This document shows positions 37,959 through 49,061 of a stretch of DNA of 64,000 nt, piece after piece (positions within the stretch are counted from its first letter, which is position 1; the number at the start of each line of letters is the position of its first letter). This DNA is from Ustulina deusta (Eukaryota > Ascomycota > Sordariomycetes > Xylariales > Xylariaceae). Made by a program: the position numbers and the translations under genes. The stretch spans positions 62,001 through 126,000 of the forward strand of contig JAJNNX010000080.1 of NCBI GenBank assembly GCA_023159155.1, read 5' to 3'. The notes under the pieces were generated by a model, which worked only from the letters and a program-made list of their open reading frames with translations, was not told where the DNA came from and made no database searches.

Positions 37959-38817
37959 ATGCTGCAATCCGTCGCCACTGCGGCGCTTCTGCTTGCCGCC
38001 AGTGCCTATGCTCACTTCACTGTTCAGTATCCGACAACTGTAGGTGCATTCAAGGACGACAACGAGGGCGACGCGCCATGCGGTGGTTATTCGCCTGACC
38101 TCGCCACCATTGGCACGGTTGATTTCCACGTCGGCGGTGACGCCATTGCCACCATGTCTACACATCCGCAGACCAACTGGCTGTACCGCATCACTACCGA
38201 GGATCTCTCCAAGAACAATTGGACCCAGATCTACGGTATTGTCCAGCAAAGCGGGCCCGGTAACTTTTGCGTCAAGGCTGTCACACTTCCGTCCGAGTAT
38301 GTTGGACAGAAGGCCATTCTCAGCATTGTTGGTTCCGGTATCGATGGTGTACTGTACCAGGTAAGTCGGGAGCTGTGATGCATAGTTACATCCGTATTTA
38401 CACACACATGACCCGCGCTATGGTTCAATCGCGCGAGAACCACGACTAGTGCCAGCCGGGAATCGGGAGAAGTGATACGTAACAATGCTAACACCAGGCT
38501 TTTACTTCTAGTGCTCTGCTCTTCACTTCGTCAGTGGTACTGCCGACACCCCATCAGCTTGCGTCAACGGTACCAGCATTACAGGGTCGTACGAAACAGA
38601 CGACAGCCTGAGCAGCATGGTCAGCAGCAGCACCGTTGGTGGCGGCAATAGTGGCAGCAACTCGAGCTCGACCCCAGCATCGACCACGACATCATCGCCC
38701 TCTGAAACTGCGACTCATAATGCTGCGCCGTCCCTTCAACCCTTCGCGACGGGAGGCTTCGGAGCTCTCCTATCTATTAGTGTCATGGTGTTGGCTGGAT
38801 TCACATTCACGATATAA
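37959..38817 (+). CDS. BIM1/X325-like (LPMO-fold) GPI-anchored copper-site protein, 235 aa
   Basis: A secreted cell-surface protein of the LPMO-like X325/BIM1 family, whose members bind Cu(II) and in yeasts help copper uptake; they are not known to cut polysaccharide. Two exons, 37959-38360 and 38512-38817, are joined by a 151-bp intron that is long for this window. The signal peptide (residues 1-18, LLLAASAYA) ends right before His19, so the mature protein starts His-Phe-Thr-Val, the N-terminal His needed for a copper brace. H69 in the STHPQ motif is the likely second ligand. Cys residues (for example C41 and those after the splice) suit disulfides. The tail is a Ser/Thr-rich linker, then GFGALLSISVMVLAGFTFTI, a GPI-attachment signal. 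A ferric reductase lies 2.8 kb away. Confidence 0.9.
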
Positions 38818-39524
38818 GGATGAATGCCGCTTCCGCGAGAATTATCTGGGCTGGGCTGGGCTGGGCTACTTTGAAAAGGGGAGACAGCATATGCAAGCAG
38901 GCGTTGAGTACTCGACTTGGCATGCCTTCTAAACATGCCGTGCGAATTCATCACGTGTGTCATACGGTTGCACGCGAGGGTTTCGTTCTTCAGTGAAGAA
39001 CCACGAATTTGGTACCCATTACTTGCAATCACATACCTGACTCTTTCTCACGTTTGACAACATTGATTTTACCAACCGGCTGTAAGTTTTCAGATTCAAT
39101 TAGCTTGAACTCCAAGCTTAAGTAAATCACTTGCCTCCAATTACTTTCCACCCGAACCTAAGTGCTTGAGAAAGTGGTAAGAGTGTCCACATGCACTAAG
39201 CGATACTACCCGTTAATTGGTTAATCGCGTTAGAAAGGCTAATCAATCAATCATCAATCCCTCAAGCTTGTACTACCTGACCTAGGTATTCCCGGTCTAC
39301 CGACCCAGGTACCTACCTACGTACTTAAGTTATCATAGGTACTATACCTTAGCTACCTACTGCATGTGTACAAAGGTACGGGACAGGTATAAGAATACCC
39401 CTCATGATGGTTGTAACCTGGTAGATATCAATTGTCTCCATCATTTCTACGACGTCAATATCATCACCTCGCCATACAACAATACTTTAACGATCTCCCC
39501 TCAGAGGTGAGTTTGACGATAGCC
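38818..39524. other. intergenic region with dense TACCTA/AGGTA motifs
   Basis: GGGCT repeats four times at about 38848-38867 (GGGCTGGGCTGGGCTGGGCTA). At 39278-39365 a cluster of TACCT, AGGTA and CCTAGGTA motifs occurs, some palindromic. The frame of the HET gene is open upstream of its first ATG back to 39432, but a donor-like GTGAGT at 39507 makes the leader uncertain. Confidence 0.5.
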
Positions 39525-41590
39525 ATGTTTGTGGAACTCGGCCAAGTAGAAGATCGTCGCTGGTTGCTCCCATCCTGTCCCATCTGTCCGCCCCCGCCTC
39601 ACGTCCAATGGAGGCCTACATACGAAGACCTGAGGGAATCTGGCGAGAAGGGATGTGAGAAATGCAGGCTTTTTACGCAGGGCATCGTCACCATTTGTCC
39701 CCCTGGAGCTCGTCTCCGGACGGTTGAGTGGATTTGGAACTATAGCGTGCTCACCGGTGCTGATCAGGCTCGCGACCGCAGAGGGGAGGCTGAAGCCGGT
39801 ATAGAGTCGGTTTACGAGATAGAGTTTTTCATACATCCAGGTACGCTTGATTGATTGGTTTTGAGTGGTGGCGGCGGTGGCGGAGGCTGTTTGCTAGCAG
39901 AATGTGCTCGCAAAAGAGAATAGAAGCACTAACAAATTCTAGAGCGATAGATTCAAAGACATTACTTGTGTCAGATCCACATCTCCCGACTGAATTTCAT
40001 GTTGGGCACCCAGTTCCTGACAGGACCGATCTCGAGGAAACCATAAGCCAGATCCGAAGCTGGTACTCCTCGTGCGTAGAGTCTCACGATAACTGCAGGT
40101 CTGACTCGGCGCCCTATGTACCCACGCGGCTCCTAGACATTGGAAGTCCTTTGTGTGAATCCGGGGTCCGACTGCTGGAGGCGCAAATTGACGTATCTAA
40201 CACTCACGTCGACTATGTTTGCCTCAGCCATTGCTGGGGCAAGAGTCAGCCGGATTGTATCACGCTCAAGTCGACGCTCATGAGCAACCGAAAGGGTATC
40301 CGATGGGACGCCATACCCAAAACCTTCCAACACGCGATCGAGGTTTTGAGAAGACTACCCTTTCGCTATCTATGGATCGACAGCATATGCATCGTCCAAG
40401 ACGATACGGATGACTGGACCCGGGAGGCTGCGGCTATGTGCAGCGTATACTCGCGAGCAGCGCTGACCCTAGCAGCAACCAACTCGCCGGACTCACACTA
40501 TGGGCTACACTCGGCATTGTCTGAGAACTATAGATCCCACGAATTCTCTATGGCTCTGAACGACGGGACAACTACGCTTCCAGTCTGGTGCCGACGACCA
40601 ATCCCGCACTTCGCGAACAGCGAGACGCACGCCATAAGAGTGAACGAAGACGCGCCTCTTCTCCAGCGCGGCTGGGTTCTCCAGGAAAGGCTCCTTTCCC
40701 GTCGCGTCGTGCATTTTGCGAATAACGAGGTAGCTTGGGAGTGTCTGCACCGGTGTGAGTGCCAATGCCTCGGCGGTAGCGGCGGCGAGCGCTTCGCGAA
40801 CCCAAAGGTTGTGCTGGGTGCATTCCTTCATGGGCCCCGAACCCAGTACATGACCAATCACCCAGCCTCACAGTGGCTAGAGATCGTGGAAGAATACACC
40901 AGCCTCGCGCTCACGTTCACGAAGGACCGATTCCCTGCCCTTTCGGGCGCATCGCAGCGGTCCCGTCAGTACCGCGACGGTGATAGGTACTTCGCCGGGC
41001 TGTGGGAAAGCGAGATACACCAGGGCCTCACGTGGTGCGCGCGCGGTCCGCTAGGGGAGAGACCGAAGGCGTGGATCGCCCCGACATGGAGTTGGGGCTC
41101 GGTAGACAGCGGCGTGTGGTGGCCTGGGAAGCACCTGGAAATAGTCAAGGCGTTTTTGACATCAATAGATGTGAACTGCGTCTTAGCGGGCTCGGATCCG
41201 ACAGGGCGGTTGTTGTCAGCCAGCATGGCTATATGTGGACCCGCGGCAGCCGGGATACTACTGTGGGAAAACGTGGATGCAAAGCTAGACCACATGTTCT
41301 CGGTACAGTTCGGTTCGAGGAAGATGACTGGGTGTCTCTGGCCAGACTACGCGCTGCGTGCGTCGGGCGACGAGCATCTTGTCCCGCACGGGTCAGAAGT
41401 ACTGTGGCTTGCCGTCCTCGATGTGCTGTGGCCAGGCGGACGGCAACACGAATATGCGGGGCTGATACTACGCCAGAGTAACAGGAGGCCCCAAGAGTTT
41501 GAAAGGATCGGCAGATTGAGAGTCGAGAACACGGAGGACCACGATTTCATGATGGAACGCGCCATGGAAAGGAAGTTGATTATCGTATGA
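39525..41590 (+). CDS. HET-domain protein (heterokaryon incompatibility type), 653 aa
   Basis: The HET domain is associated with programmed cell death when unlike fungal strains fuse; most members have no known partner. Two exons: 39525-39840 and 39945-41590. The N-terminal part has Cys pairs (SCPIC, GCEKC). HET motifs follow: YVCLSHCWG, IPKTFQHAIEVLRRL, YLWIDSICIVQDDTDDW and MCSVYSRAALTLAAT. Then come LLQRGWVLQERLLSRRVVHF and APTWSWGSVD. The acceptor region CTAACAAATTCTAGAG contains two AGs; only the second keeps frame with the donor at 39841. The ATG at 39525 is the first in-frame Met, but an upstream exon cannot be excluded. The gene lies next to the pseudokinase-protease gene, another candidate recognition protein. 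Confidence 0.9.
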
Positions 41591-42159
41591 TTGACTCATT
41601 TTCGCCTCTCGATGCGGAGGATGGTACTACATACATGAAGCTCGCATTTCTCAGGCAAGTCACTCAGAATCCCGCAGTAAGTCGCTAGATATTCTCACTG
41701 CAACCGCGAGCATCCATCTACCTAACCTACGAATATCCTCCAGCTCAGACTGAATTTTCATCGCAAACATTCGTGTATTGTATACTATTCTAAGAAAGGG
41801 TCGGCGACCAACCCTTCCTCCAATTGGGGGCAGGAGGGGGTTTATCGTCGCCCCCAACCGGCTATTATCGCCAATATTATGCCAGACACGGCATGACTGA
41901 CGAACACGGTCTTTTCTCCGGAAACCTGCTTCTTCCGAGCCAGAGCACAATAGCATAGTCTAGGTAGGCATATACAACAAGCCTGAGGGAAATGAAATAA
42001 AGGACGATAGAATTTGGCTTTTCATGACAGAATAATCAATCGCCTCCAGAGAACTTGCTATATCGCGTAGACACGCATTCAATTCGTGAATGAATTTAAC
42101 CTCCCTAACTCATTTCTATTCCACTTTATCTGCTGTTCTTCACCACATCAGTGACAAAG
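41591..42159. other. intergenic, nothing recognised
   Basis: About 0.57 kb between the HET gene and the small secreted protein gene. The minus-strand frame 41660-41956 has no family features. The last 60 bp is a pyrimidine-rich leader. Confidence 0.5.
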
Positions 42160-42672
42160 ATGCGATACAAAGCCTTCCTCCTCCCCCTCCTCCCCCTCCT
42201 AACATCCTGCCCCACGTCCACAGCACGTGAGGAAGCGTCCACGGAGATCCAACGACAAGAGCCATCAAGCAGCGCAACCCCCATCGCCATCGGCCTCGTC
42301 ACGTCATCAGCAGCATTATCATCACTGCCGCCCCCACCCCCGCTACCCGCGCCCCTAACCAAGCGACGACAGCACACGGTGGCGGTAGCAGCGCGGACTG
42401 CATCTTCGCCAGCCATCAGCACCACCACGACGACAACACCACCACCAACACCAACAGCAACCCGACCAACTGGGGGCGAGGATGGAACCAGCGACAGCAG
42501 TAACGCCGAAGACGCCCCCTCCTCCACGACGACGATAACAATCACCCGCAACAGGACGACGACGATCCGGCCCACCGTGACCGTGACCTCGCTGTTCTCC
42601 TCGGTGGGGTCTACCACGTCGGGAGCCGGCAGACGCGTGGAGGGAGCTTTGAGAGGATTAGTTTCCGGGTGA
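42160..42672 (+). CDS. small secreted Ser/Thr/Pro-rich protein, 170 aa
   Basis: No family is recognised. Met at 42160 begins a clear signal peptide (MRYKAFLLPLLPLLTSC, with processing near STA). The remainder is low-complexity Ser, Thr, Pro and Ala with runs such as TTTTTTPPPTPT, which suggests an O-glycosylated wall or surface protein. The stop at 42670-42672 overlaps a donor (GTGAGC). A long polypyrimidine tract then leads to an acceptor at 42783. Splicing 42668 to 42784 would give a 201-aa protein ending at 42880. The minus strand also holds a long frame here (42126-42842), but it looks like a shadow of the biased composition. Confidence 0.5.
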   Translation: MRYKAFLLPLLPLLTSCPTSTAREEASTEIQRQEPSSSATPIAIGLVTSSAALSSLPPPPPLPAPLTKRRQHTVAVAARTASSPAISTTTTTTPPPTPTATRPTGGEDGTSDSSNAEDAPSSTTTITITRNRTTTIRPTVTVTSLFSSVGSTTSGAGRRVEGALRGLVSG

Positions 42673-42990
42673 GCGACTTCTATGCTACATATAATCCCTC
42701 TCTCTATAACCTTTTTTTTTTCTTTTTTCGTCATGTCTTTTTTCCTTTTTGTGTCTTTCTTCTTTCTCTCTCGACGACGATAGCGCAGTATCTCGTTCCG
42801 GATCCCCCAACCGCGAGAGAACCAACGACGACCGAAACTCACGTGGTAATTACTCTACTAACTCATATATCATAGGCTGATGTATACTCTAGTTTTGTAT
42901 CTTTTCTCTTGGTGCTGGTTGGGTCTAACTACCTAAGCTATAAAAGCAGAGCAGATAGACAGTTGGTATAATGCGTTGATATAGAGCAGT

Positions 42991-43023
42991 GGGGAAGGGG
43001 GGGAGGGGGGGGGGGGAGGGGGG
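42991..43023 (+). repeat. G-rich tract with G-quadruplex potential
   Basis: A 33-bp nearly pure G run (GGGG-AA-G7-A-G12-A-G6) is interrupted only by single or double A. It lies between the 3' end of the small secreted protein gene and the 3' end of the pseudokinase-protease gene. Confidence 0.85.
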
Positions 43024-43154
43024 CGTATCGAGCTAGGAGAAAGCCTATGGACGGGAGAGGATAAAATCAAGAGGAGCCCAAAAGAAAATAACCCCAAACC
43101 ACATCCTACAATTCGCCGTCATCGCAATCGTAATTCGTAACCAAGCTGCCCAAT

Positions 43155-46100
43155 TCACTTCATCCCATATCGAACTTCCGTTTCCTGGATATGCACCTTG
43201 TCCATATCTCTCGCTAGTATATTCATGTTTACATTTTCCTTCCCCGTATGAGCGTGTGATGATTGGTAGATGTCTTCGGTATCCGGGATATCGTCTTCAG
43301 TCCAGGCTTCCGACCCTGAAATTTCCACGACGTCGTTATCGCCCCTGTGATCAGAAGTCGCGAAGATGGCGTCTCCATAGGGAAGCCGTACGTCGGTTGC
43401 TTGTAGCGTCTCCGCGATATCGAGGAGGAGGATGTCCATAGGGCATATATATGCAACCTGCTTACGCTCGCTCCACGCTAATATGTGTCCGCACAGACGG
43501 CCATAAAGTCTGTCGACGATCCAAGCACCCGAGTCTCCGGGTATGCCAAGGGATACTCCACGTCCTGTCTGGTTGGAAGGCGTCATGGGCTTGGATATGC
43601 CCGGTATTCTTCCGCTGACTTGGTATGAATGGCTTGGAGAGACACGCCCATAAATCTTGACGGTTGTGAGGGCAGGTAAAATTCGGCCAGCCTAGCACGG
43701 GTCAGCTATTGCTTGGCAGGATGTTAAAAGCGACTATCTGATATTGGGGTCTTACTTGTGAACCGCTTGTGCGAGCCACACATTGAACGTCTAGTCCGGG
43801 TAAAGATTTTACGGGTGCCACCTCCACCGGCTGCAAATGATCCAAGGTCAAAAATCTGTGATCCCGGACCACGGGTGGCGGGAACAGATTTTTATCCGGC
43901 AGCCTATCATCTTGGAACTCGAACAGAGCCCAATCAATCTCGTGGACGAGATTATTCTCAGTTCTTCTTCGAATTCCAGAAGAGGCGTAGACTTCTCCGA
44001 CGCTGTAAGTATCAATGTGATCCTGTAGAAAGGTTAGCAGGAAGTAATTCACCAGGCCACATCGCCTGGGAAAAGATATGAGGAGGAAAGTGGCTAGGTT
44101 GTATACCTACCTCATTTTCCGTTTCACGCGAGGGATAAAACCCGTCAGGTACGTCGTCAAGAGCAGGTTGTGTCACAATATATCCTGCAAGCCTAGATCA
44201 GCGGGGTGACATCTCTTGCCAGGTTCGACGCCTTGGATCACCTCCGCTACCCTCGAATGAAGAACATCGCCATCGATCTTGGAACTGGATTCGGGGGGCT
44301 TTGACTAGTCCCAAGGCCTTACATACCGTGTCCACATCCTGGCTCTATCCCAGGGATGTCGCCTGGCTGGTCGAACTGCTCGTCTTCGTCCTCATCCTCT
44401 TCTTCATCGCTAGTTATATCTGTCACGGAGTATTCAGATTCTGTGTCAGAGAACTCGCAAGCGAAGTCATCACTGCTCTCAGAGAATGTCTCCCCTTCGG
44501 TAAGGTACGTCAGGTCTCGTGCCGATGCGCTGCTTCGAAAGGTGGGCGCACTGGCTCGTGTCATAGCTTCCGGAAACCCCTCGAATTCATCTTGTCCTTG
44601 AAACGGACGGTCCGGGTCATCTAGCATATGGTGTACAGTCATGCCATAAGGCTTGTCATCTACGATGATAACACCTCCTAAACTGACTGGTGGGAGATGT
44701 TTATCTCCAATCCATACTCCGATGCTCGCTCCATTTTGTGGCTTTTCTTGATAATCGGGATTAGCTGCGGGGATCTCCTGAAACTCGTCTTCATCATCGT
44801 AACCATGCTCACTCGAAGCATCCGGCTTATCGTTCTTTGCCATACTTCTTGTAGGACCTTTCCTTGATCGTACTACAGATCCTCGGCATACTTTGAGTGA
44901 TATATTGGTTGTTGTACCGTCAAAAAGGATACCCAGCTTCTTATTCAATATGGCGCGTACTTTGTTCACCGAAGTGCAAACAACTAGCACAGTCGGTGTA
45001 GTTTTTTGGGGGGACTCGCCAATAGACTCGAGCGAGATTTCAACTGATTCTGGGTGCTTGCGGTAGAAATGCCGGAGAGCTAGGTTAATTTGTGGCATTA
45101 AGATCTCATTCCATTGCTCTACTATATCCGCTGGCAGTGGGATTTGAGGATAAAGTCGAAGTTTGGGTTGTTTCTCCTTTGACTTTTCAGGTTTACTTTC
45201 TGCTGGTTGCGCTACATAGAAGTCAGCATAATAACACTGCTACATTCATCTCAGTGTGGCCTTACCCTTAACAAGGGGTTCGCGGTCGGTGGGAAAGGAC
45301 TGCGACCGTTCCTGTGGGAGTACACGCTTTGCGTCATAACCCTGGCTTTTGGGGGTGGCCATGGAAGATCCTGGTAACGACGTGGCAGAAGCTTTCGGTT
45401 TAACACTTTGGCGTGAGGATGTGTAGCCGAAATCATCACTTAGGCGATCTTCAAGCTCGCTGACGCTATCCAAAATACAGCATGCTTCGAGATAGCCACT
45501 TGCTCTTGTCTGTACTTGTCTGATAATCTCATCCCCATTGCCAGGTCGTGAGAGTTCAAGTTCAACCGCATTCCAGCACGCTTGTACAGCCCTCATGTAC
45601 GGTGTGCCGCATCGAATGGCCAGTTGACCGAGAACAGACTCTGGAACGCTTGGTGAGTCAAAATTGGGTATGAGGTTCTCCAGTGTGGTCCATAGGCCGA
45701 TGGAGACAAGCATCATAGCGAGAGAGTACAGATCCAATGTTTTAGTATCACTGTTAATAGCTAGCGGAGACTGGCTGGTGGTTCTTGGATCAAGTGTGTG
45801 GCGATGTAGGAGAAACGTGGAAGGAGAATGACTAATCGAGGGAGAATTGGGGAAAATATCGAAGGATGAAATGAGTGGACGCCTGATATCTACTTCACTT
45901 GCACTTGGCATGCTAGAATCGTTGCCCATGGTGTTAGCGAAAGAGATTGTTGACCCATGGAGGTTACCATGTGTGATTCCTCGGGAATGCATGTCAAAAA
46001 CAGTGTTGGCCAAGTTGGAGGCGAGACGAAATTTAGCCTCTAGGGTGGGTTCGAAGTTTGGCCGACTAAGCAAGTCAGTCAGTGTGCACAGATTGTCGAC

Positions 46101-47084
46101 CGGGCGCTGCGTCAGGTTTTCGAACGTAACGGCGTTGAATGTAGGAGGGAATGAGTAGATCAAGGCTAGCCTGGAACGTTCCATATCCTCATAATAACCT
46201 AGCAGAAGAGGTAATCCTATCCACGCACCAGGAGACCTCGAAGATTCTGTCTGAAGTCCTGCACTTAATTTCTCAAAACGGGTCATCTCGGGCATTATTC
46301 CTGTTGCTGAATAGATTGGATCAAACTCGGCGTATTCAACTAGAAGCGGAGACCATGGTCGTCCAGGAGGTCGGTGCATTAGGTCGGCGTAGGCTTGCTT
46401 GCTCATAAAGAAGATTTCCTGAGGCCGATCATGAGAGGGCCCACTCTCAGCTAAAGACGGGGCCTGGAAAGACCTGAGGCTCGAGAGACTCTGGGGATCA
46501 ATCTGCTGAGGTGTCTGTATTCGCGTGGAACCATAAGGCCGGAGATCTTCGGTGGATGGTTTCGAGGTCATCAACTTTCCTGAAGCAGCGGCAGTCATGG
46601 TTGCAGATGAACGAGTGCGGGATAGGTCACAAAGCGTATCGATCGAGGCGGTGAGGTCCTTTACAAGATCTTCGAACCGGCCCTTATCCCATACTATCAG
46701 TGGAGCTTTTCGGTCTCCCGAGGCCTTCTCAGCGGATTTCTCACTCCCAGCAGGTCGTTTCGAGGCAAGCCAAAGAGGCTCTGCTTCGGCCAAGATATCC
46801 TTGATGGTGGCCATGATACTCCCAACAAGGTCTGTCAGACCGGCTTTATTGAGAGACTCGTCGATCTCGGCAGACTGGTTCGGGTCAGACCATTCCAAAC
46901 CCCAGCTGACGAGCCTGTCCTTCTGAATGCGCAGTTTACGATGCAGGGCTTTAATCTCGGGATCATCGGCAGCCTGTACAGGCTCCTGGACGAAGTCGGA
47001 CGACTTCTTGGTGTCATTATAGAGCCTACTAAGCCGACGTTGAACACCCAGGGCCATCCGGCCCCGAGGAAGGTAGGACTCCAT
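43155..47084 (-). CDS. pseudokinase-trypsin-like protease fusion protein, 1193 aa
   Basis: Five exons keep one frame (3582 nt): 47084-45266, 45211-44327, 44184-44111, 44022-43756 and 43691-43155. Residues about 40-105 are helical and recall the HeLo-type region of incompatibility proteins ([19 protein letters not shown]); the usual first helices are not obvious. Residues about 240-570 are protein-kinase-like, but the catalytic loop reads HGNLHGS at 372-378, so the catalytic Asp is absent: a pseudokinase. An acidic linker follows ([10 protein letters not shown]). The C-terminal third is a chymotrypsin-fold protease: likely His801 (YGMTVHHML), Asp956 ([10 protein letters not shown]) and Ser1069 ([12 protein letters not shown]). 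I infer an intracellular sensor whose pseudokinase gates a protease. The target is unknown. Confidence 0.87.
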
Positions 47085-48788
47085 GGTAGGAGGTCAAGAC
47101 AGCGGCCGGCAACAATTGGATGCGGGGACCCAGAAGATGTGGGGTTTCGAGATATTCCTCAAATCTCAGATATGTTGAGGAAGGGCACAATTAGATAACA
47201 GTTAGGTGGTCTCTCAAACTAGCGTCATGATGCTTGCAAGACAATTACAATTAGATAGACAGAGGTGATGTGTCGAAGAGGAGGAATCGAATTTCTAGGA
47301 GAACACGACAGAGAAAAATGCCCGGCGTCGAATTCGATCCGAGACTAGATAAACTTCGAAAATATCAGTAATACCGCTGCCTTGAGCGGTGGAACGTGGC
47401 TGTCCGTGGGTAATTCGGGTGCCTGGAATGGGTGTCGGCGTTAGAGGCCGTGTGCGATGTGTGAGTGGATCGAGGAGTGCTCATGTGCTAGGGGCTCTTG
47501 CGTGTGGCAATCAGGTAGTGTACTAACTTGATGCATATAGTACGCTGTACTAATATATGTGTACCTTGTATGTGTGTGTGTGTAGGTATAGGTGTATATA
47601 CATGTGCGCAGTATTCGTTGTCGCGCGATTATGCGAGCGCCGTTGTTGGCGATGAAAGCTCATCAGTGGACCTTGAAATGGTGTTGAAGAGTGAAGGGTG
47701 CCTCCTTACATAATAATGCTGCTGCCTGATCTTGTGTCTTGCTAATCAACCAATGAGAGGTAGCCTATACGGATCCCTCATTGTTCTAAGTAGGTAGCAC
47801 CAAGCTAGCGCATGTGAGGCTCTAGGTTACTAAATATCAAGTCTACCTAGTAGATGGTGTGGGGAACCTCTTAGCCAAACAAGGTTAGTAGTTTTTCGCC
47901 CTTTTTTCAGCTGTAAGGCACTCTAGACCAGCTGAGCGGCATCCGTCAGACCTATCCTTGGGACTGGATGAGTTCTTGTCAGATTTAGTGATATAGAGCG
48001 TGCCGTGTACTGCTGTCAAGATCGCCTTGTCTATTGTTCTGTCCCTGGGCTGTATTTTCCCATAGTGAGGTATTTATGTATAATTTCTCCTTTGGGGTTG
48101 GCCCTAGCCATACTCACTAAGCCACATCGCTAAGCCATAACACTTATTGCAGCTAATGTGCCAAATCCAACAGTTCTTCCACTATGTACCTACCTAGTTA
48201 GTTAGATAGTACCTATTCTAACTGAAGAGCAAACACTAAATACACCAACAAGCACCAACTTATTATCCACTTCCCACTAACAAGCTGCTTAGGTATGTAC
48301 TAAGTAGGCGGTATATAGCATCTATACATATCTAAAGAAACAATAGGGCTAAGCTATCAAAGGCGCAGCAAAGGCCTCCAGTCACAAGATGATTCATTCA
48401 TCACGTCCTACTCCGCATTAGCACGATTGTATGCAGCACCAAACAAAGAGATAAAGGAGCTTATAGAGCAATGTTTGACAAAACAAGGAACATCTGCTCC
48501 TTTGTTAGGGCTTTGGGTTTCCAAGGCCCAATGAATTTACACTGCCAGCAACAAAACAATTCTTGTATTTATATATATCTCGATCTCCCCGAATCGTCTC
48601 ATCTTCGTCATTGTCACGAAAATCAACACCGGGTAACACCAGCAACGACAGCAATCTTGGCATTACCAGAACGGGTTCTGCCAATCTCTTCCATCGAGAC
48701 TTGCGGTCAACGAATACCACAGTTCCCTGGTGGACACTTTGACATTCGAAACCCCCCCCCCCGGACCGTGAAATCCCAACCACACACC
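47085..48788. other. 1.7-kb intergenic region
   Basis: Shared upstream region of the pseudokinase-protease gene and the small Cys-rich gene, which are divergent. It has a TG repeat at 47572-47583 and TACCTA-type motifs at 47790-47850 and 48186-48215. A C11 run at 48752-48762 lies just before the next start. A frame running 48471-48788 joins the Cys-rich gene but lacks coding character. Confidence 0.5.
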
Positions 48789-49061
48789 ATGGGGCGCCAA
48801 GTAATCATCGACGATATCGCCCTAAGTATACCTTCCCGCGATCGCTGTTGGGACTTCATAATCGTGTACGCCTGCGGCCATCCCGTCACGACGCGAAAAG
48901 CCTGCCACGTCCGGGACAAGGTGATCCGGGTGAAGCGGGACGACCACCGCGGCCCGTGTGCATTGCGTCGTTGCCTCCGGGCCACGACGACTCACAAGCT
49001 CCGAGAACAGTGCCATCGCTGCGAGCTACTGGAAGCGAGGTTTGAAGGTGCGTATTTATGA
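48789..49061 (+). CDS. small Cys/His-rich protein, 90 aa
   Basis: No named family is assigned. The open frame starts earlier (48471), but the Met at 48789 (MGRQVIIDD) begins the part with protein-like composition. It holds spaced Cys and His residues (YACGHPVTTRKACH, GPCALRRC, EQCHRCELLEARF) of the sort that bind one or two zinc ions. It resembles the many small fungal proteins with a CGH...C...C...CxxC pattern. The end is uncertain: a donor-like GGTGCGT near 49048 and a TAG acceptor near 49089 would end it at Phe-Glu-Gly instead. The gene lies alone. Confidence 0.5.
   Translation: MGRQVIIDDIALSIPSRDRCWDFIIVYACGHPVTTRKACHVRDKVIRVKRDDHRGPCALRRCLRATTTHKLREQCHRCELLEARFEGAYL

Noticed and set aside
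42126..42842. 238-aa minus-strand frame opposite the secreted Ser/Thr-rich protein
   Set aside because: Low-complexity Val/Gly runs and Lys-rich start; the plus strand has a proper signal peptide. Not impossible, but weaker.
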